A stretch of DNA of 64,000 nt from Candidatus Latescibacterota bacterium (GTDB taxonomy: Bacteria; Latescibacterota; UBA2968; UBA8231): NCBI GenBank assembly GCA_022819745.1, contig JAJEGS010000056.1, forward strand, positions 1 through 64,000. The letters are read 5' to 3'. Position numbers and translations under genes: made by a program. Positions 41,301-49,697 of this stretch are shown piece after piece (position 1 is the stretch's first letter; each line of letters begins with the position of its first letter). The notes under the pieces were generated by a model. The model had not been told where the DNA came from, did no database searches, and saw only the letters and a program-made list of their open reading frames with translations.

Positions 41301-42094
41301 CGGATGTGGATACCCGGGCCGGTCGCGCCGATCATCTGCACAGTGTTGTAGATGGAGGTTGGCGTCGAGGCTCCGGTGACGCCGGTGATCCCCTCGCTGC
41401 GCGCTACCTTGAGGTCGAGTCCGGGGCCTTGGGCGTGGATTTCGACGATGGCTTCGCTCCACTCTGGGCTTACCAGCAGCAGCGAGTGCGTGCGGTCGAA
41501 GCCGATGCCGGCGTACGCGATGGCCGCGTGGGTATTGACGTTGCGCGGGAAGAGCGGGCAGATGCCGCGCGTCGGGCCGTCGTAGAGGACTGTTTCTTCT
41601 TTGATGTCGTCGGGGTCGAGACCGGCGGCTGCGCAATCGACGTTGTGCGGGGGCTTCTTCATCACCACATCGACGGACTCCCACACGTCGCGGTTTTCCA
41701 ACAGCGCATCCATGCCGACCACGCCTCCGTGCGGGACAAAGGCGCGGGTGCCGGCGCGGCGGGTGGTCTCTTCGATGGTGGTTTCGACGGCTCGGTCGGC
41801 GAGGGCGGTCACTGAGATAAACATGTAGTTGGTTTTTTCGAGGATCGTCTGGCCCCACTGGCGGGTGACGTCCGGGTGGGCCATCTCGACGACAAGGTCG
41901 GGTTGCCGCGATTCAAAGTCGCTCAAATCCGCTAGGCATAGGTCGGCGGGGAGGTTTTGGACGGCCGCGGCCATTTGATCGTGGACGAAGACGACTTCCA
42001 TGCCGTTGTCTGCGTCAGCGTCTATCATCTTGTGGACGACTTGGCCGATCTGGCCGTAGCCGATTAGGCCGATGCGGGTCGATTGTTGGCTCAT
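41297..42094 (-). CDS. Aspartate dehydrogenase-like NAD(P)-binding protein (DUF108)
   Basis: 265 residues from ATG 42094 (GAGGAG 9 nt upstream); 24 further upstream codons lack a ribosome site. The Rossmann opening is RIGLIGYGQIGQVVHKMIDA. Then VVEMAHPDVTRQWGQTILEK and VPHGGVVGMDALLENRDVWE correspond to the NAD-binding and catalytic parts of L-aspartate dehydrogenases, including VMKKPPHNVDC. These enzymes interconvert aspartate and iminoaspartate or oxaloacetate, and feed NAD or amino acid synthesis. Substrate here may differ. Its stop overlaps the aminotransferase start. Confidence 0.85.
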   Translation of the reverse strand: MSQQSTRIGLIGYGQIGQVVHKMIDADADNGMEVVFVHDQMAAAVQNLPADLCLADLSDFESRQPDLVVEMAHPDVTRQWGQTILEKTNYMFISVTALADRAVETTIEETTRRAGTRAFVPHGGVVGMDALLENRDVWESVDVVMKKPPHNVDCAAAGLDPDDIKEETVLYDGPTRGICPLFPRNVNTHAAIAYAGIGFDRTHSLLLVSPEWSEAIVEIHAQGPGLDLKVARSEGITGVTGASTPTSIYNTVQMIGATGPGIHIR

Positions 42095-42247
42095 GGTCTG
42101 GCTCCTCAAAACGGGGTGAAATCGGAAGTAGCGAATATATGCACTGGCCGTGGATATGGCGAACAAAGGGCGTGTTTTGGCTGGAGAGAGGGTTCCTCTG
42201 CCGCATTATTCAGAAGCGCAACGTGGCGATGGCGGACAAGCGGCCCC

Positions 42248-43264
42248 TCAATCCCGCCAATCGACGACCACCCCGACGATATCCCCATCCCGCTCCCGCT
42301 TAATGCGCTCGAACATCGTCGGCATCTCGGCACACCCGATCCGATGGGTAATGCAGTGTTCCCACTTGAGTACTCCCATCGCCATGTTCTTGATCACAGC
42401 GCGGCGGCAGGGCTGCCAGCCGTCGTCGCAGGGAAAGAACATCTGTAGCCGCTTGCCGTGCGGCGTGGGAAAGTCCAGAGAGATCGGATCGTCCCCATAG
42501 TGGCCCTGCCAGACGAAAGACCCAAACCGCCGACAGAGGGCAATCGCCGGATCGATGCACTGTGGATGTCCGGTACACTCGAATACCACATCGGCCCCTT
42601 CGGGCGCGAGTTCCCGTACTACGGCGGCTACGTCCTGCTCTTTGCTATTGATTGCATAATCCGCGCCCAGCGCCTTGGCGACTGCCAGCGGTTTTTCATC
42701 AATATCCACTGCCACCACCACGCACCCCCGCTGGGCACAAGCCGCCACCACGCCTAAGCCAATCATTCCCACCCCGTGTACCACCACAGTATCCCCCATC
42801 CGCGGATTGGCCATATCGACGCCATAGAGCCCCACGGCTGGCATCACAAACAAACTCGCCACATCCATCCCCGCTCCGGGCACCATCTTGGCCACGCCAT
42901 GCGTGGTATTGGGCCGAGTTACGACGCGACTGCAATGCCCGCCGGAAACGCATCCAACCTCTGTCCCGTCGGCTAGCCTCATCGCGTCATTGCCGCGAAA
43001 GTACACTTCGTCGCCGACCGCAAAGTTGTCGATATCGGTTCCGACGGCTTCTATGGTGCCCGTGCCCTGATAGCCGGTACACAACGGAAAGGGGTTGCGG
43101 TTCATCTTGCTGATCTTGCCGCTGATCAGTCCGAACTCAGTGCCGATACTGACTCCGGTGAAATGGGTGCGGATCGCGACTTGGTCGGGGGCGGGATCGT
43201 TCAGTACGACCTCAGTCAGCGCGAAATTTTGCTGTTCGTCGCAGATGAGTGCTTTGGCATTCAT
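42248..43264 (-). CDS. Medium-chain zinc-type dehydrogenase/reductase
   Basis: 338 residues of the MDR superfamily. GroES-like N-terminal domain has HFTGVSIGTEFGLISGK and PLCTGYQGTGTIEAVGTD with NFAVGDEVYFRG. The Rossmann domain motif is VVVHGVGMIGLGVVAACAQR, with acidic VVAVDIDEKPLAVA indicating NAD preference. The catalytic zinc cysteine typical of alcohol dehydrogenases near residue 40 is replaced (TGVSIGTE), so zinc catalysis is doubtful, as in many sugar-type or quinone-type MDR proteins. ATG 43264 has AAAGGA upstream. Similar genes in this lineage are annotated as dehydrogenases of unknown sugars. It precedes the aspartate-dehydrogenase-like gene on the same strand by 153 bp. Confidence 0.88.
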   Translation of the reverse strand: MNAKALICDEQQNFALTEVVLNDPAPDQVAIRTHFTGVSIGTEFGLISGKISKMNRNPFPLCTGYQGTGTIEAVGTDIDNFAVGDEVYFRGNDAMRLADGTEVGCVSGGHCSRVVTRPNTTHGVAKMVPGAGMDVASLFVMPAVGLYGVDMANPRMGDTVVVHGVGMIGLGVVAACAQRGCVVVAVDIDEKPLAVAKALGADYAINSKEQDVAAVVRELAPEGADVVFECTGHPQCIDPAIALCRRFGSFVWQGHYGDDPISLDFPTPHGKRLQMFFPCDDGWQPCRRAVIKNMAMGVLKWEHCITHRIGCAEMPTMFERIKRERDGDIVGVVVDWRD

Positions 43265-43288
43265 GAAAAATCCTTTCGGGTGGTTGAT

Positions 43289-45793
43289 TTATTTTCTTTC
43301 GGAGATTTTGCAGACCCAGATACTGATTTCGTAGAGCAGGAGCAGGGGCAGGGCCATCAGGAGTTGGGAGACCGGGTCGGGCGGCGTGAAGATTGCGCCG
43401 AGGACGAAGATGCCGATGATGGCATAGCGGCGGATACGGCGCATCCGCGCGGCGGTCAGCACCCCGACTTTGGCCAAAAAGAGCGACAGCACGGGCATTT
43501 CAAAGACAATGCCAAAGCCGGCGATCAGCCGCAGCACAAAGCCGATGTACTCGTCGGCCGCCCATTGCGAGGTCATGTCGGGCGGCTCTAGCGCGAGGAA
43601 AAAGCGCAGCCCGAGCGGGAGGACGATGTAATAGGCGATCATTGCGCCGATTGAAAAGCAGAGGACGCTCAGCGAGATAATGGGCAGCGTGAGCCGTTTT
43701 TCGCGTTGCAAAAGCCCTGGGGCGACAAAGCGCCAGGCTTGGTAGAAGATGACCGGCAGTGCCAGCAGTAGCCCACCGACGAAGGCGATTTGCAGGCTGA
43801 TGAAGAAGTAGGTCATGGGCCGCAGGGCTTGCAGCCGGCGCGCTGGAGGCAGGTCGGCGATGGGCGCGTCCGGTGCGGGCGCAGCATTGGGCTGGTCCAA
43901 CCACTGGCTCACTAGCTTTTTGACCGCCAGCACCACGCCCGAGGATTGCTGGCTCTCCAAGCTGAGGACGGCCTCTTCGTACGGCCGGGTCAAGATCTGC
44001 ATGATCGAGTCGGAGAAGGCGAAGCAAATTACCGCGCCCACGACGAGCGCGGCTAGGGCCTTGAGGATGCGCCAGCGGAGTTCTTCGAGGTGGTCGAGAA
44101 AGGGCATGTTGGTTTCTTGGGGTGAGTCTGGGCCGTGGGGGGCTTCTATGTCGTGATCAGCATCTATGTCGTGATCAACTTCTGGGTCGTATTCAGCTTC
44201 TGGAGCGCGGTCAGTCTCTGGATCGTGTTCGGCTTCTAAGTCGTGGTCGGAAGCCGCTGGCTCGCGGGTGGCTCGCGGCTTGAGCAAACGGGCGACGAAA
44301 GCGCCCAGGACGACGAGCAGACAGCCCCAAGCGAAGAGATCTCCGTGCCGGGTGTAGAAGGTCGTGGGTTGGCCGACTGGCACGGTGGCAACTGCGACTG
44401 CGGATGTGAAAAGATCGGTCGCCTCGTAAGTGCGGCCAAACGGGTCGATGAACAGGGAGATGCCGGTGGTGGCGGCGCGGGCGATGGCCGTGCGGTTTTC
44501 AACGGCGCGCATGGCGTTGATGAGCGCGTGTTGATAGGGCCCCGCGCTGCGGCCAAACCACGAGTCATTGGTGATGTTGACCAGCACGCGCGCCCCGGAG
44601 GCCACGTGCTGGCGCACTAGATCGGGAAAGATGGACTCAAAGCAGATGAGTACGGCAAAGGGATGCTGGGGATGGGCAAAAACCGCGTGCTCGGTGCCGC
44701 GCGCGAATTCGGCTGGGCCGAGGTCGCCGGTCAGGCGGGTCCAGTCGATGTCGCGCAGCAGGGGGATGGCGTCGCGGTAGGGCGTCCGCTCGCCAAAGGG
44801 CACTAAGTGCATTTTGGCGTATGAAGGCAAAGTTGCGGCCCCGGGTTGGACGAAAAAGGCCGCGTTGTAGTTCGCGTGCGGCGCGCCGGTCAGCAAGGGG
44901 ATGTCCAGTTCTTCGACGAGCGCTTGGATGCGACCTCGGCAACCAGCCCGGCGCACAGGATCGCACGGCACGGCGGTTTCGGGCCAGACCAGCAGCTCGA
45001 GGTCGCGCTTGGCTGCTTGGCGCGAGAGTGTGGAGAGAACTGAGAAAGTGCGCTCCAGCCCGTTGGGACCCCACTTGTCGGCGTACGTAGTGTTCGGTTG
45101 GATCAGGCCGATGCGGAGGCTCTCGTCCGGGACGGTGGTCGCCATTGCGCTCTGCGCGTGAACCCAAGGCAAGAGATAGCCCAAGGCAACGCCTGCGAGA
45201 AAGACGCGCCGCTCGACGAGCGCCAAGTAAAACAGCGCGTTGAGGCCGATGACCCAACAGGAGACGCCAAAGACGCCGGTCCAGGTGGCGTACTGGATGA
45301 AGTGCGGCAGGGCCGCTTGGCTGTGCCCCAATAGGAGCCAAGGAAAACCCAACTCTCCGAGCGAGAGCAGATATTCCTGCCCAGTCCATAGCAAAGGCAG
45401 CAGCGCGAGCGCCTTCGCACCCCATCGCGCAGCGAGCACGTTGAACAGCCCGGTGCAGAGGCCGGTAAAAAGGCCCAAATAAGCGGCCATCAGCCCGGTG
45501 CCTCCGACGACGGCAGGCCCGCCGCCTTGGGTATAGGCGACCCAGTATAGGGATAGCAGGTTCCACACTAACCCACTGATCCAGCCCGCGGCAAAGCCGG
45601 ATTTGAAGCCGCGGCCTTTTAGCGCGATCAGCAGAGGCACTAGCGCACAATGGGCCCAGAGCGGATGATAGAGAAAGGCGAGGGGGTGATCGGGGTGGCT
45701 GGGAAAGGCCAGCGAGAGCAAGGCCCCGCTCAGTGCGGCGAGCAACAGGCGAGAAAGCGGGGTTAGGGCCAGAGCAAAGCGCGGGTTAGACAT
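43289..45793 (-). CDS. lnt-tatC: Fusion of apolipoprotein N-acyltransferase (Lnt) and TatC
   Basis: 834 residues in one frame. Residues ~1-520 are Lnt: seven to eight TM segments, then a nitrilase-like domain with the catalytic triad in LLVWPETAVP (E near 272), SYAKMHLVPFGE (K near 326) and VLICFESIFPD (C near 383). It adds the third acyl chain to lipoproteins. Residues ~563-834 are TatC: MPFLDHLEELRWRILKALA, then PMTYFFISLQIAFVGGLLLA and IFTPPDPVSQLLMALPLLL, the six-TM receptor of the twin-arginine exporter. Between them lies an acidic six-copy hexapeptide repeat linker (44142-44249). An internal start at 44107 (MPFLDH) is the usual TatC start but has no ribosome site, so fusion seems likelier than two proteins. 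I see nothing wrong in either half. Confidence 0.9.
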   Translation of the reverse strand: MSNPRFALALTPLSRLLLAALSGALLSLAFPSHPDHPLAFLYHPLWAHCALVPLLIALKGRGFKSGFAAGWISGLVWNLLSLYWVAYTQGGGPAVVGGTGLMAAYLGLFTGLCTGLFNVLAARWGAKALALLPLLWTGQEYLLSLGELGFPWLLLGHSQAALPHFIQYATWTGVFGVSCWVIGLNALFYLALVERRVFLAGVALGYLLPWVHAQSAMATTVPDESLRIGLIQPNTTYADKWGPNGLERTFSVLSTLSRQAAKRDLELLVWPETAVPCDPVRRAGCRGRIQALVEELDIPLLTGAPHANYNAAFFVQPGAATLPSYAKMHLVPFGERTPYRDAIPLLRDIDWTRLTGDLGPAEFARGTEHAVFAHPQHPFAVLICFESIFPDLVRQHVASGARVLVNITNDSWFGRSAGPYQHALINAMRAVENRTAIARAATTGISLFIDPFGRTYEATDLFTSAVAVATVPVGQPTTFYTRHGDLFAWGCLLVVLGAFVARLLKPRATREPAASDHDLEAEHDPETDRAPEAEYDPEVDHDIDADHDIEAPHGPDSPQETNMPFLDHLEELRWRILKALAALVVGAVICFAFSDSIMQILTRPYEEAVLSLESQQSSGVVLAVKKLVSQWLDQPNAAPAPDAPIADLPPARRLQALRPMTYFFISLQIAFVGGLLLALPVIFYQAWRFVAPGLLQREKRLTLPIISLSVLCFSIGAMIAYYIVLPLGLRFFLALEPPDMTSQWAADEYIGFVLRLIAGFGIVFEMPVLSLFLAKVGVLTAARMRRIRRYAIIGIFVLGAIFTPPDPVSQLLMALPLLLLYEISIWVCKISERK
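44142..44249. repeat. 18-bp tandem repeat, six copies, coding the Lnt-TatC linker
   Basis: Six imperfect 18-bp units of the type GCTTCTATGTCGTGATCA run without gaps. On the coding (minus) strand they give the hexapeptides DHDLEA, EHDPET, DRAPEA, EYDPEV, DHDIDA and DHDIEA. The period keeps frame, so copy-number change would lengthen the acidic linker without breaking the fusion. Confidence 0.92.
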
Positions 45794-45965
45794 CGGCAGT
45801 GGGGGGTAATGCGCAAAAATATAGGAGGGAGGCCGAGGCAGAGCAAGGTGCTGGCACAGATTGTGCTTATACGTCGGTTGCGTCTAGTGCCCAGCGGCTC
45901 GTGGGGGCTAGGCGCTACATTCGCGTGGTTTTTTTGCTACAGTTTTGCCCAAGGAGGAACGCACC

Positions 45966-46685
45966 GTGCCAACACAAACCCAGCCCATTGACTACAACTT
46001 TGCCGCCCGCACTGTGGGCGAGGGACCGCCCGTCCACCGCGACGAACTGCCGAGGGAGCGGCTCGCGCGCTTGGGGCCGCAGGCGCTTAAGGACCAAGAG
46101 CTGTTGGCCGTGGCGCTGGGGACGGGGTATCGCGGCCGGCACGTGCTGGACTTGGCCGAGAGCATCCTCGCCGATTACCCCAAGGAATCACTGGTAGATA
46201 TGGATTTGGGGGAATTGAGCCGGATCAAGGGGCTGGGCAAGGCCAAGGCCGGGGTTTTGGTCGCGGCATTTGAATTGGCGCGCCGCGGGTTGCACAAGGG
46301 TTTGGGGGTGCGGCCGGTGATTAGCGCACCCGGCGACGCACTGTCCATGCTGTCCGACATCAAGGATCAGCAGCGCGAGCACTTCCTCTGCTTGTATCTC
46401 AATGCCCGCAATCAGGTGATCCACAAGGAGATCGTGTCCATCGGCAGTCTATCTTCGGCCATCGTGCATCCGCGCGAGGTCTTTCGCACGGCGGTAGCGC
46501 AGGCTGCGGCCAGCGTGATCTTGGCGCACAATCATCCCTCCGGCGATGTGTCGCCCAGCCAAGACGACATCAACCTGACGCGGCGCTTGGTGCAGGCTGG
46601 CGAAATCATGGGCATTGACGTACTCGATCACCTCATCATCGGCAGCGACGATTTTATCAGCTTGAAGGAGCGCGGATTGATATGA
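45966..46685 (+). CDS. radC: RadC/JAB-domain family protein
   Basis: 239 residues from GTG 45966, chosen because AAGGAGG ends 8 nt before it; a TTG at 45945 precedes that site. The N-terminal helix-hairpin-helix-like part reads LPRERLARLGPQALKDQELL and LVDMDLGELSRIKGLGKAKA. The C-terminal metalloprotease-like JAB motif is HNHPSGDVSPSQDD, with the downstream GIDVLDHLIIGSDDFISL. All JAB metal ligands are present. Despite its name RadC is not proven to work in DNA repair; many copies accompany mobile or competence genes. It is divergent from lnt-tatC and overlaps the next gene by 4 bp. Confidence 0.94.
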   Translation: MPTQTQPIDYNFAARTVGEGPPVHRDELPRERLARLGPQALKDQELLAVALGTGYRGRHVLDLAESILADYPKESLVDMDLGELSRIKGLGKAKAGVLVAAFELARRGLHKGLGVRPVISAPGDALSMLSDIKDQQREHFLCLYLNARNQVIHKEIVSIGSLSSAIVHPREVFRTAVAQAAASVILAHNHPSGDVSPSQDDINLTRRLVQAGEIMGIDVLDHLIIGSDDFISLKERGLI

Positions 46686-47461
46686 AGAAAGAAAATTGTA
46701 TTTGCCCGGCAAAAGCCTATATTACTGACAAACGCAGCAATTTATACAAGGGTACGCGAGCGATGAAAGACGAAGAAAGTCATCTAATTCCAGTGTACAT
46801 TTTTGACATGTACCCCTATCCAGACTCGGAACAGGGTTTGGGTATGCCGCAGAAGTTCTTGGTCTTGCTCAAGGGCACGGAAAACAGCGTGGTGCCCATC
46901 ACGATCGGCCACTTCGAGGGCCAAGCCCTCGCCATGGCCCTGCGCAAAATCGCCTTGCCGCGACCCCTGCCACACGACCTGTTGTGCAACCTGCTCAAGC
47001 GAATCGACGCCGTGGTCCACAAGCTGGTGGTCCACACCCTCAAAGAGGATGTTTTCCACGCGTACCTGCTGGTCCAAGCCCAAGGCCAGTCCTTTTACCT
47101 CGACTGCCGCCCCAGCGATGGCATGATCGTGGCCACGCTCTTGGGCGTGCCGCTCTTTTTGACCCCAGAGGTCATGGAGGCGGCCGGCCAACCGCTGGAG
47201 CACTCCGACGAGCGCGAAGGGGCTAGCAGCGAACAAGCTGCTGCGCCCGAGGTGGCCTCGGATGCGCCCACAGAGGGCGAAGCGGCTGAGTGCGAAAGTA
47301 CCGCAAGGGAGTTGGAGGCGTTCGTGGACCCAGAGACGGGCGAGCCGATAAGCCGATTGGAACAACTCAAGGCGCATTTGGACTGGCTCATCGCCCAAGA
47401 GGCCTACGAGCAGGCGGCCAAGGTCCGCGACCGCATCAGTGAGCTAGAGGCCGAGCGCTGA
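46682..47461 (+). CDS. Bifunctional nuclease family (DUF151) protein with UVR motif
   Basis: 259 residues. The DUF151 (BFN, bifunctional nuclease) core lies at about 50-165: FLVLLKGTENSVVPITIGHF, EGQALAMALRKIALPRPLPH, DLLCNLLKRIDAVVHKLVVH and FYLDCRPSDGMIVATLLGVP. A ~60-residue acidic, Ala/Glu-rich linker follows, then a C-terminal UVR motif, RLEQLKAHLDWLIAQEAYEQ with AAKVRDRISELE, as in UvrB/UvrC-interacting proteins. ATG 46682 overlaps the radC stop (ATGA); an internal ATG 46763 lacks a ribosome site. Coupling with RadC hints at DNA metabolism, but the cellular role of this family is not settled. An intrinsic terminator follows. Confidence 0.9.
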   Translation: MKKENCICPAKAYITDKRSNLYKGTRAMKDEESHLIPVYIFDMYPYPDSEQGLGMPQKFLVLLKGTENSVVPITIGHFEGQALAMALRKIALPRPLPHDLLCNLLKRIDAVVHKLVVHTLKEDVFHAYLLVQAQGQSFYLDCRPSDGMIVATLLGVPLFLTPEVMEAAGQPLEHSDEREGASSEQAAAPEVASDAPTEGEAAECESTARELEAFVDPETGEPISRLEQLKAHLDWLIAQEAYEQAAKVRDRISELEAER

Positions 47462-47488
47462 GGGCACTCTCGCTGCGCCGCGCTTAGA

Positions 47489-47528
47489 CGCTCTTGTACG
47501 GCTGTGGTCGTGCAGGGGCGTTTTTTTT
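47489..47528 (+). terminator. Intrinsic terminator of the radC operon
   Basis: CGCTCTTGTACG (47489-47500) pairs with CGTGCAGGGGCG (47509-47520), 12 pairs including three G-T, loop of 8, followed directly by eight T residues (47521-47528). It lies 28 bp after the stop at 47461 and before the convergent mnmG. Confidence 0.85.
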
Positions 47529-47535
47529 GTGTGCG

Positions 47536-49419
47536 CTAGGTGGCGGATTGAGTGCGGGCGTGCAAGAAGACCATGAGCGAAGCGAGGTCCGCAGGCGAGA
47601 CCCCGGAAATGCGCGACGCCTGTCCTAGGGTCTGCGGGCGGATCGCCGCGAGCTTTTGGCGCGCCTCGGTCGAAATGTTCAGTTCGAGAGTGGCGAAGTC
47701 AAAATCACTCGGCAGGCGCAGGGATTCGAGGCGCTTGAGCTTTTGCGCTTGGGTCTCTTGGCGCTTGATGTACCCCGCGTATTTGATCTCGGCCTCGACG
47801 TGTTCGGCCGCGTCCGGGGACAGCGGCTGTGGCGGTGGGGCGAATTCGCAGAGGTGGTCGTAGTTGAGTTGGGGGCGGCGCAGCAGCTCGGCGAGCGAGG
47901 TCGATTCGGCAATGGGTGTGGTGCCCTGCCGCGCCAAAACTTCCTGCACCTTTTCAGTTGGTTTGACGCGCTCGTGCTGGAGGCGTTCGCGCTCGGCGGC
48001 GACCTGTTGCTGTTTGGTCTGAAACTGGTGCCACAGGTCGTCGTCGATCAATCCCAGTGCCCGGCCCTTGGCCATCAGGCGGTCGTCGGCGTTGTCCTCG
48101 CGCAAAAGCAGGCGGTGCTCGGCGCGCGAGGTGAAGATGCGGTACGGCTCCAGCGTGCCTTTGGTCACGAGGTCGTCGATTAGCACGCCGATGTACGCAT
48201 CGGCGCGGGTGAGTACCAGCGGGTCGTCGCCGCGCGCCTTGAGCACGGCGTTGATGCCGGCCATAATCCCCTGAGCCGCGGCTTCTTCGTAGCCGGTGGT
48301 GCCGTTGATCTGGCCGGCGAAGAAGAGATTGGCCACGCGCTTGGTCTCTAGGTGCGGATAGAGTTGGGTCGGCGGGGCGTAATCGTATTCGACCGCGTAC
48401 GCCGGGCGCAGGATCTCGGCCCGTTCGAGGCCGGGTAGGGAGCGCACGATCTGGGGTTGCAGGGCCTCTGGCAGGCTCATCGACAGGCCGTTGAGATAAA
48501 ATTCGAGCGTGCGCCGCCCCTCTGGCTCGACGAAAACTTGGTGCCGCTCCTTGTCGGCAAAGCGCGCGATTTTGTCCTCTATGGAGGGACAGTAGCGCGG
48601 GCCGATGCCCTCGATGCGCCCGCTGTACATGGCCGAGCGCGCTAGGTTGTCTTGGACGAGTTCGTGGGTGTGAGCGTTGGTGTAGGTGATCCAGCAGGGC
48701 ATTTGCGGCTGGGTGATTTTTTGCACCGCATAGGAAAAGGGGCGCGGCGGGTCGTCGCCGGGCTGTTCCTCAAACGCGGCAAAGTCGAGGGTGCGACCGT
48801 TGACGCGCGGTGGAGTGCCGGTTTTGAGACGGCCGGTTTCAAAGCCGAGCGCGACTAAGCCCTCGGCGGCCTTTTCGGCGGCAGTCTCGCCGGCGCGTCC
48901 GGCGCTGTAGGAGAAATCGCCGACGTGGATTTTGCCGCGAAGGAAGGTGCCGGTCGTCAGGATGACGGTGCGGCCGCGATAGGCGATGCCGCCCTTGATG
49001 CCGACGCCTTGGACGGTCCCGTTCTCGATCAGTAAGCTCTCCATCAGGCCCTGGCGGATGTCGAGATGCTCCTGTTGTTCGCAGGTGTACTTCAGCTCGA
49101 ATTGGTAGTCCTTTTTATCGGCTTGGGCTCGCGAAGCGCGCACGGCTGGTCCGCGCGAGGTGTTGAGGCGGCGGAATTGGATGCCGGTGCGGTCGATGTT
49201 GACAGCCATCTGGCCGCCGAGCGCGTCGATTTCCTTGACGATGTGTCCCTTGCCGATCCCACCGATCGCCGGGTTGCAGGATAGCTGGCCAATGGTGTCC
49301 AAGTTCATGGTCAGGAGCAGGGTCTCGGCTCCCATGCGCGCCGCAGCGAGTGCGGCTTCGGTGCCGGCGTGGCCGCCGCCGACGACGATGACTTGGTACG
49401 CTTTGTCGTAGAAAATCAC
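47536..49419 (-). CDS. mnmG: tRNA uridine-5-carboxymethylaminomethyl modification enzyme MnmG (GidA)
   Basis: 627 residues, the usual family length. The FAD-binding opening is [20 protein letters not shown]. The family motifs [33 protein letters not shown] and [17 protein letters not shown] are all present, with a helical C-terminal domain ending in [18 protein letters not shown]. With MnmE it builds cmnm5U at the wobble position of certain tRNAs. The start is GTG 49419, overlapping the TGA of the small upstream gene by 4 bp, an odd partner for mnmG. Confidence 0.97.
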   Translation of the reverse strand: MIFYDKAYQVIVVGGGHAGTEAALAAARMGAETLLLTMNLDTIGQLSCNPAIGGIGKGHIVKEIDALGGQMAVNIDRTGIQFRRLNTSRGPAVRASRAQADKKDYQFELKYTCEQQEHLDIRQGLMESLLIENGTVQGVGIKGGIAYRGRTVILTTGTFLRGKIHVGDFSYSAGRAGETAAEKAAEGLVALGFETGRLKTGTPPRVNGRTLDFAAFEEQPGDDPPRPFSYAVQKITQPQMPCWITYTNAHTHELVQDNLARSAMYSGRIEGIGPRYCPSIEDKIARFADKERHQVFVEPEGRRTLEFYLNGLSMSLPEALQPQIVRSLPGLERAEILRPAYAVEYDYAPPTQLYPHLETKRVANLFFAGQINGTTGYEEAAAQGIMAGINAVLKARGDDPLVLTRADAYIGVLIDDLVTKGTLEPYRIFTSRAEHRLLLREDNADDRLMAKGRALGLIDDDLWHQFQTKQQQVAAERERLQHERVKPTEKVQEVLARQGTTPIAESTSLAELLRRPQLNYDHLCEFAPPPQPLSPDAAEHVEAEIKYAGYIKRQETQAQKLKRLESLRLPSDFDFATLELNISTEARQKLAAIRPQTLGQASRISGVSPADLASLMVFLHARTQSAT

Positions 49420-49697
49420 GATCGTTTATACGCGGCGAGAATGCGGTCGCCTTCCTCTTCGGTTTCGCGCAAGAGCGCTTGCAGCACGTCTTCGGGGGTA
49501 CCGGCGCGCTCTTGCTTTGCGGACCAGTGCCACAGGTCTAGATAGGCGTCGGTGCCCACCAGTCCTTCCTGCATGGCGATGCGGTCGATCGCCAATTGGA
49601 AGCGGCCGGGCAGGGTGTGCGAGCTCGGTCGGCGGCCGACAAAGAGCTTGATTTGCACGGGGATGTCGCGCCAGTAGAGGACTTGGTATTGAATCAT
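49416..49697 (-). CDS. Small 'virulence factor' domain (PF13769-type) protein
   Basis: 93 residues: [40 protein letters not shown] and [20 protein letters not shown], with an acidic helical end. This matches my memory of the family called Virulence factor (PF13769). It has little to do with virulence and is commonly next to folate/corrinoid methyl-transfer genes in Alphaproteobacteria. That context is repeated here, since it is coupled by 4-bp overlap to a homocysteine S-methyltransferase-like gene. Its biochemical role is unknown. Confidence 0.75.
   Translation of the reverse strand: MIQYQVLYWRDIPVQIKLFVGRRPSSHTLPGRFQLAIDRIAMQEGLVGTDAYLDLWHWSAKQERAGTPEDVLQALLRETEEEGDRILAAYKRS

Noticed and set aside
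41301..41858. N-terminal extension of the aminotransferase to 571 residues
   Set aside because: The extra part is an Arg-rich shadow of the DUF108 gene; the ATG at 41300 overlaps the upstream stop in the normal coupled way.
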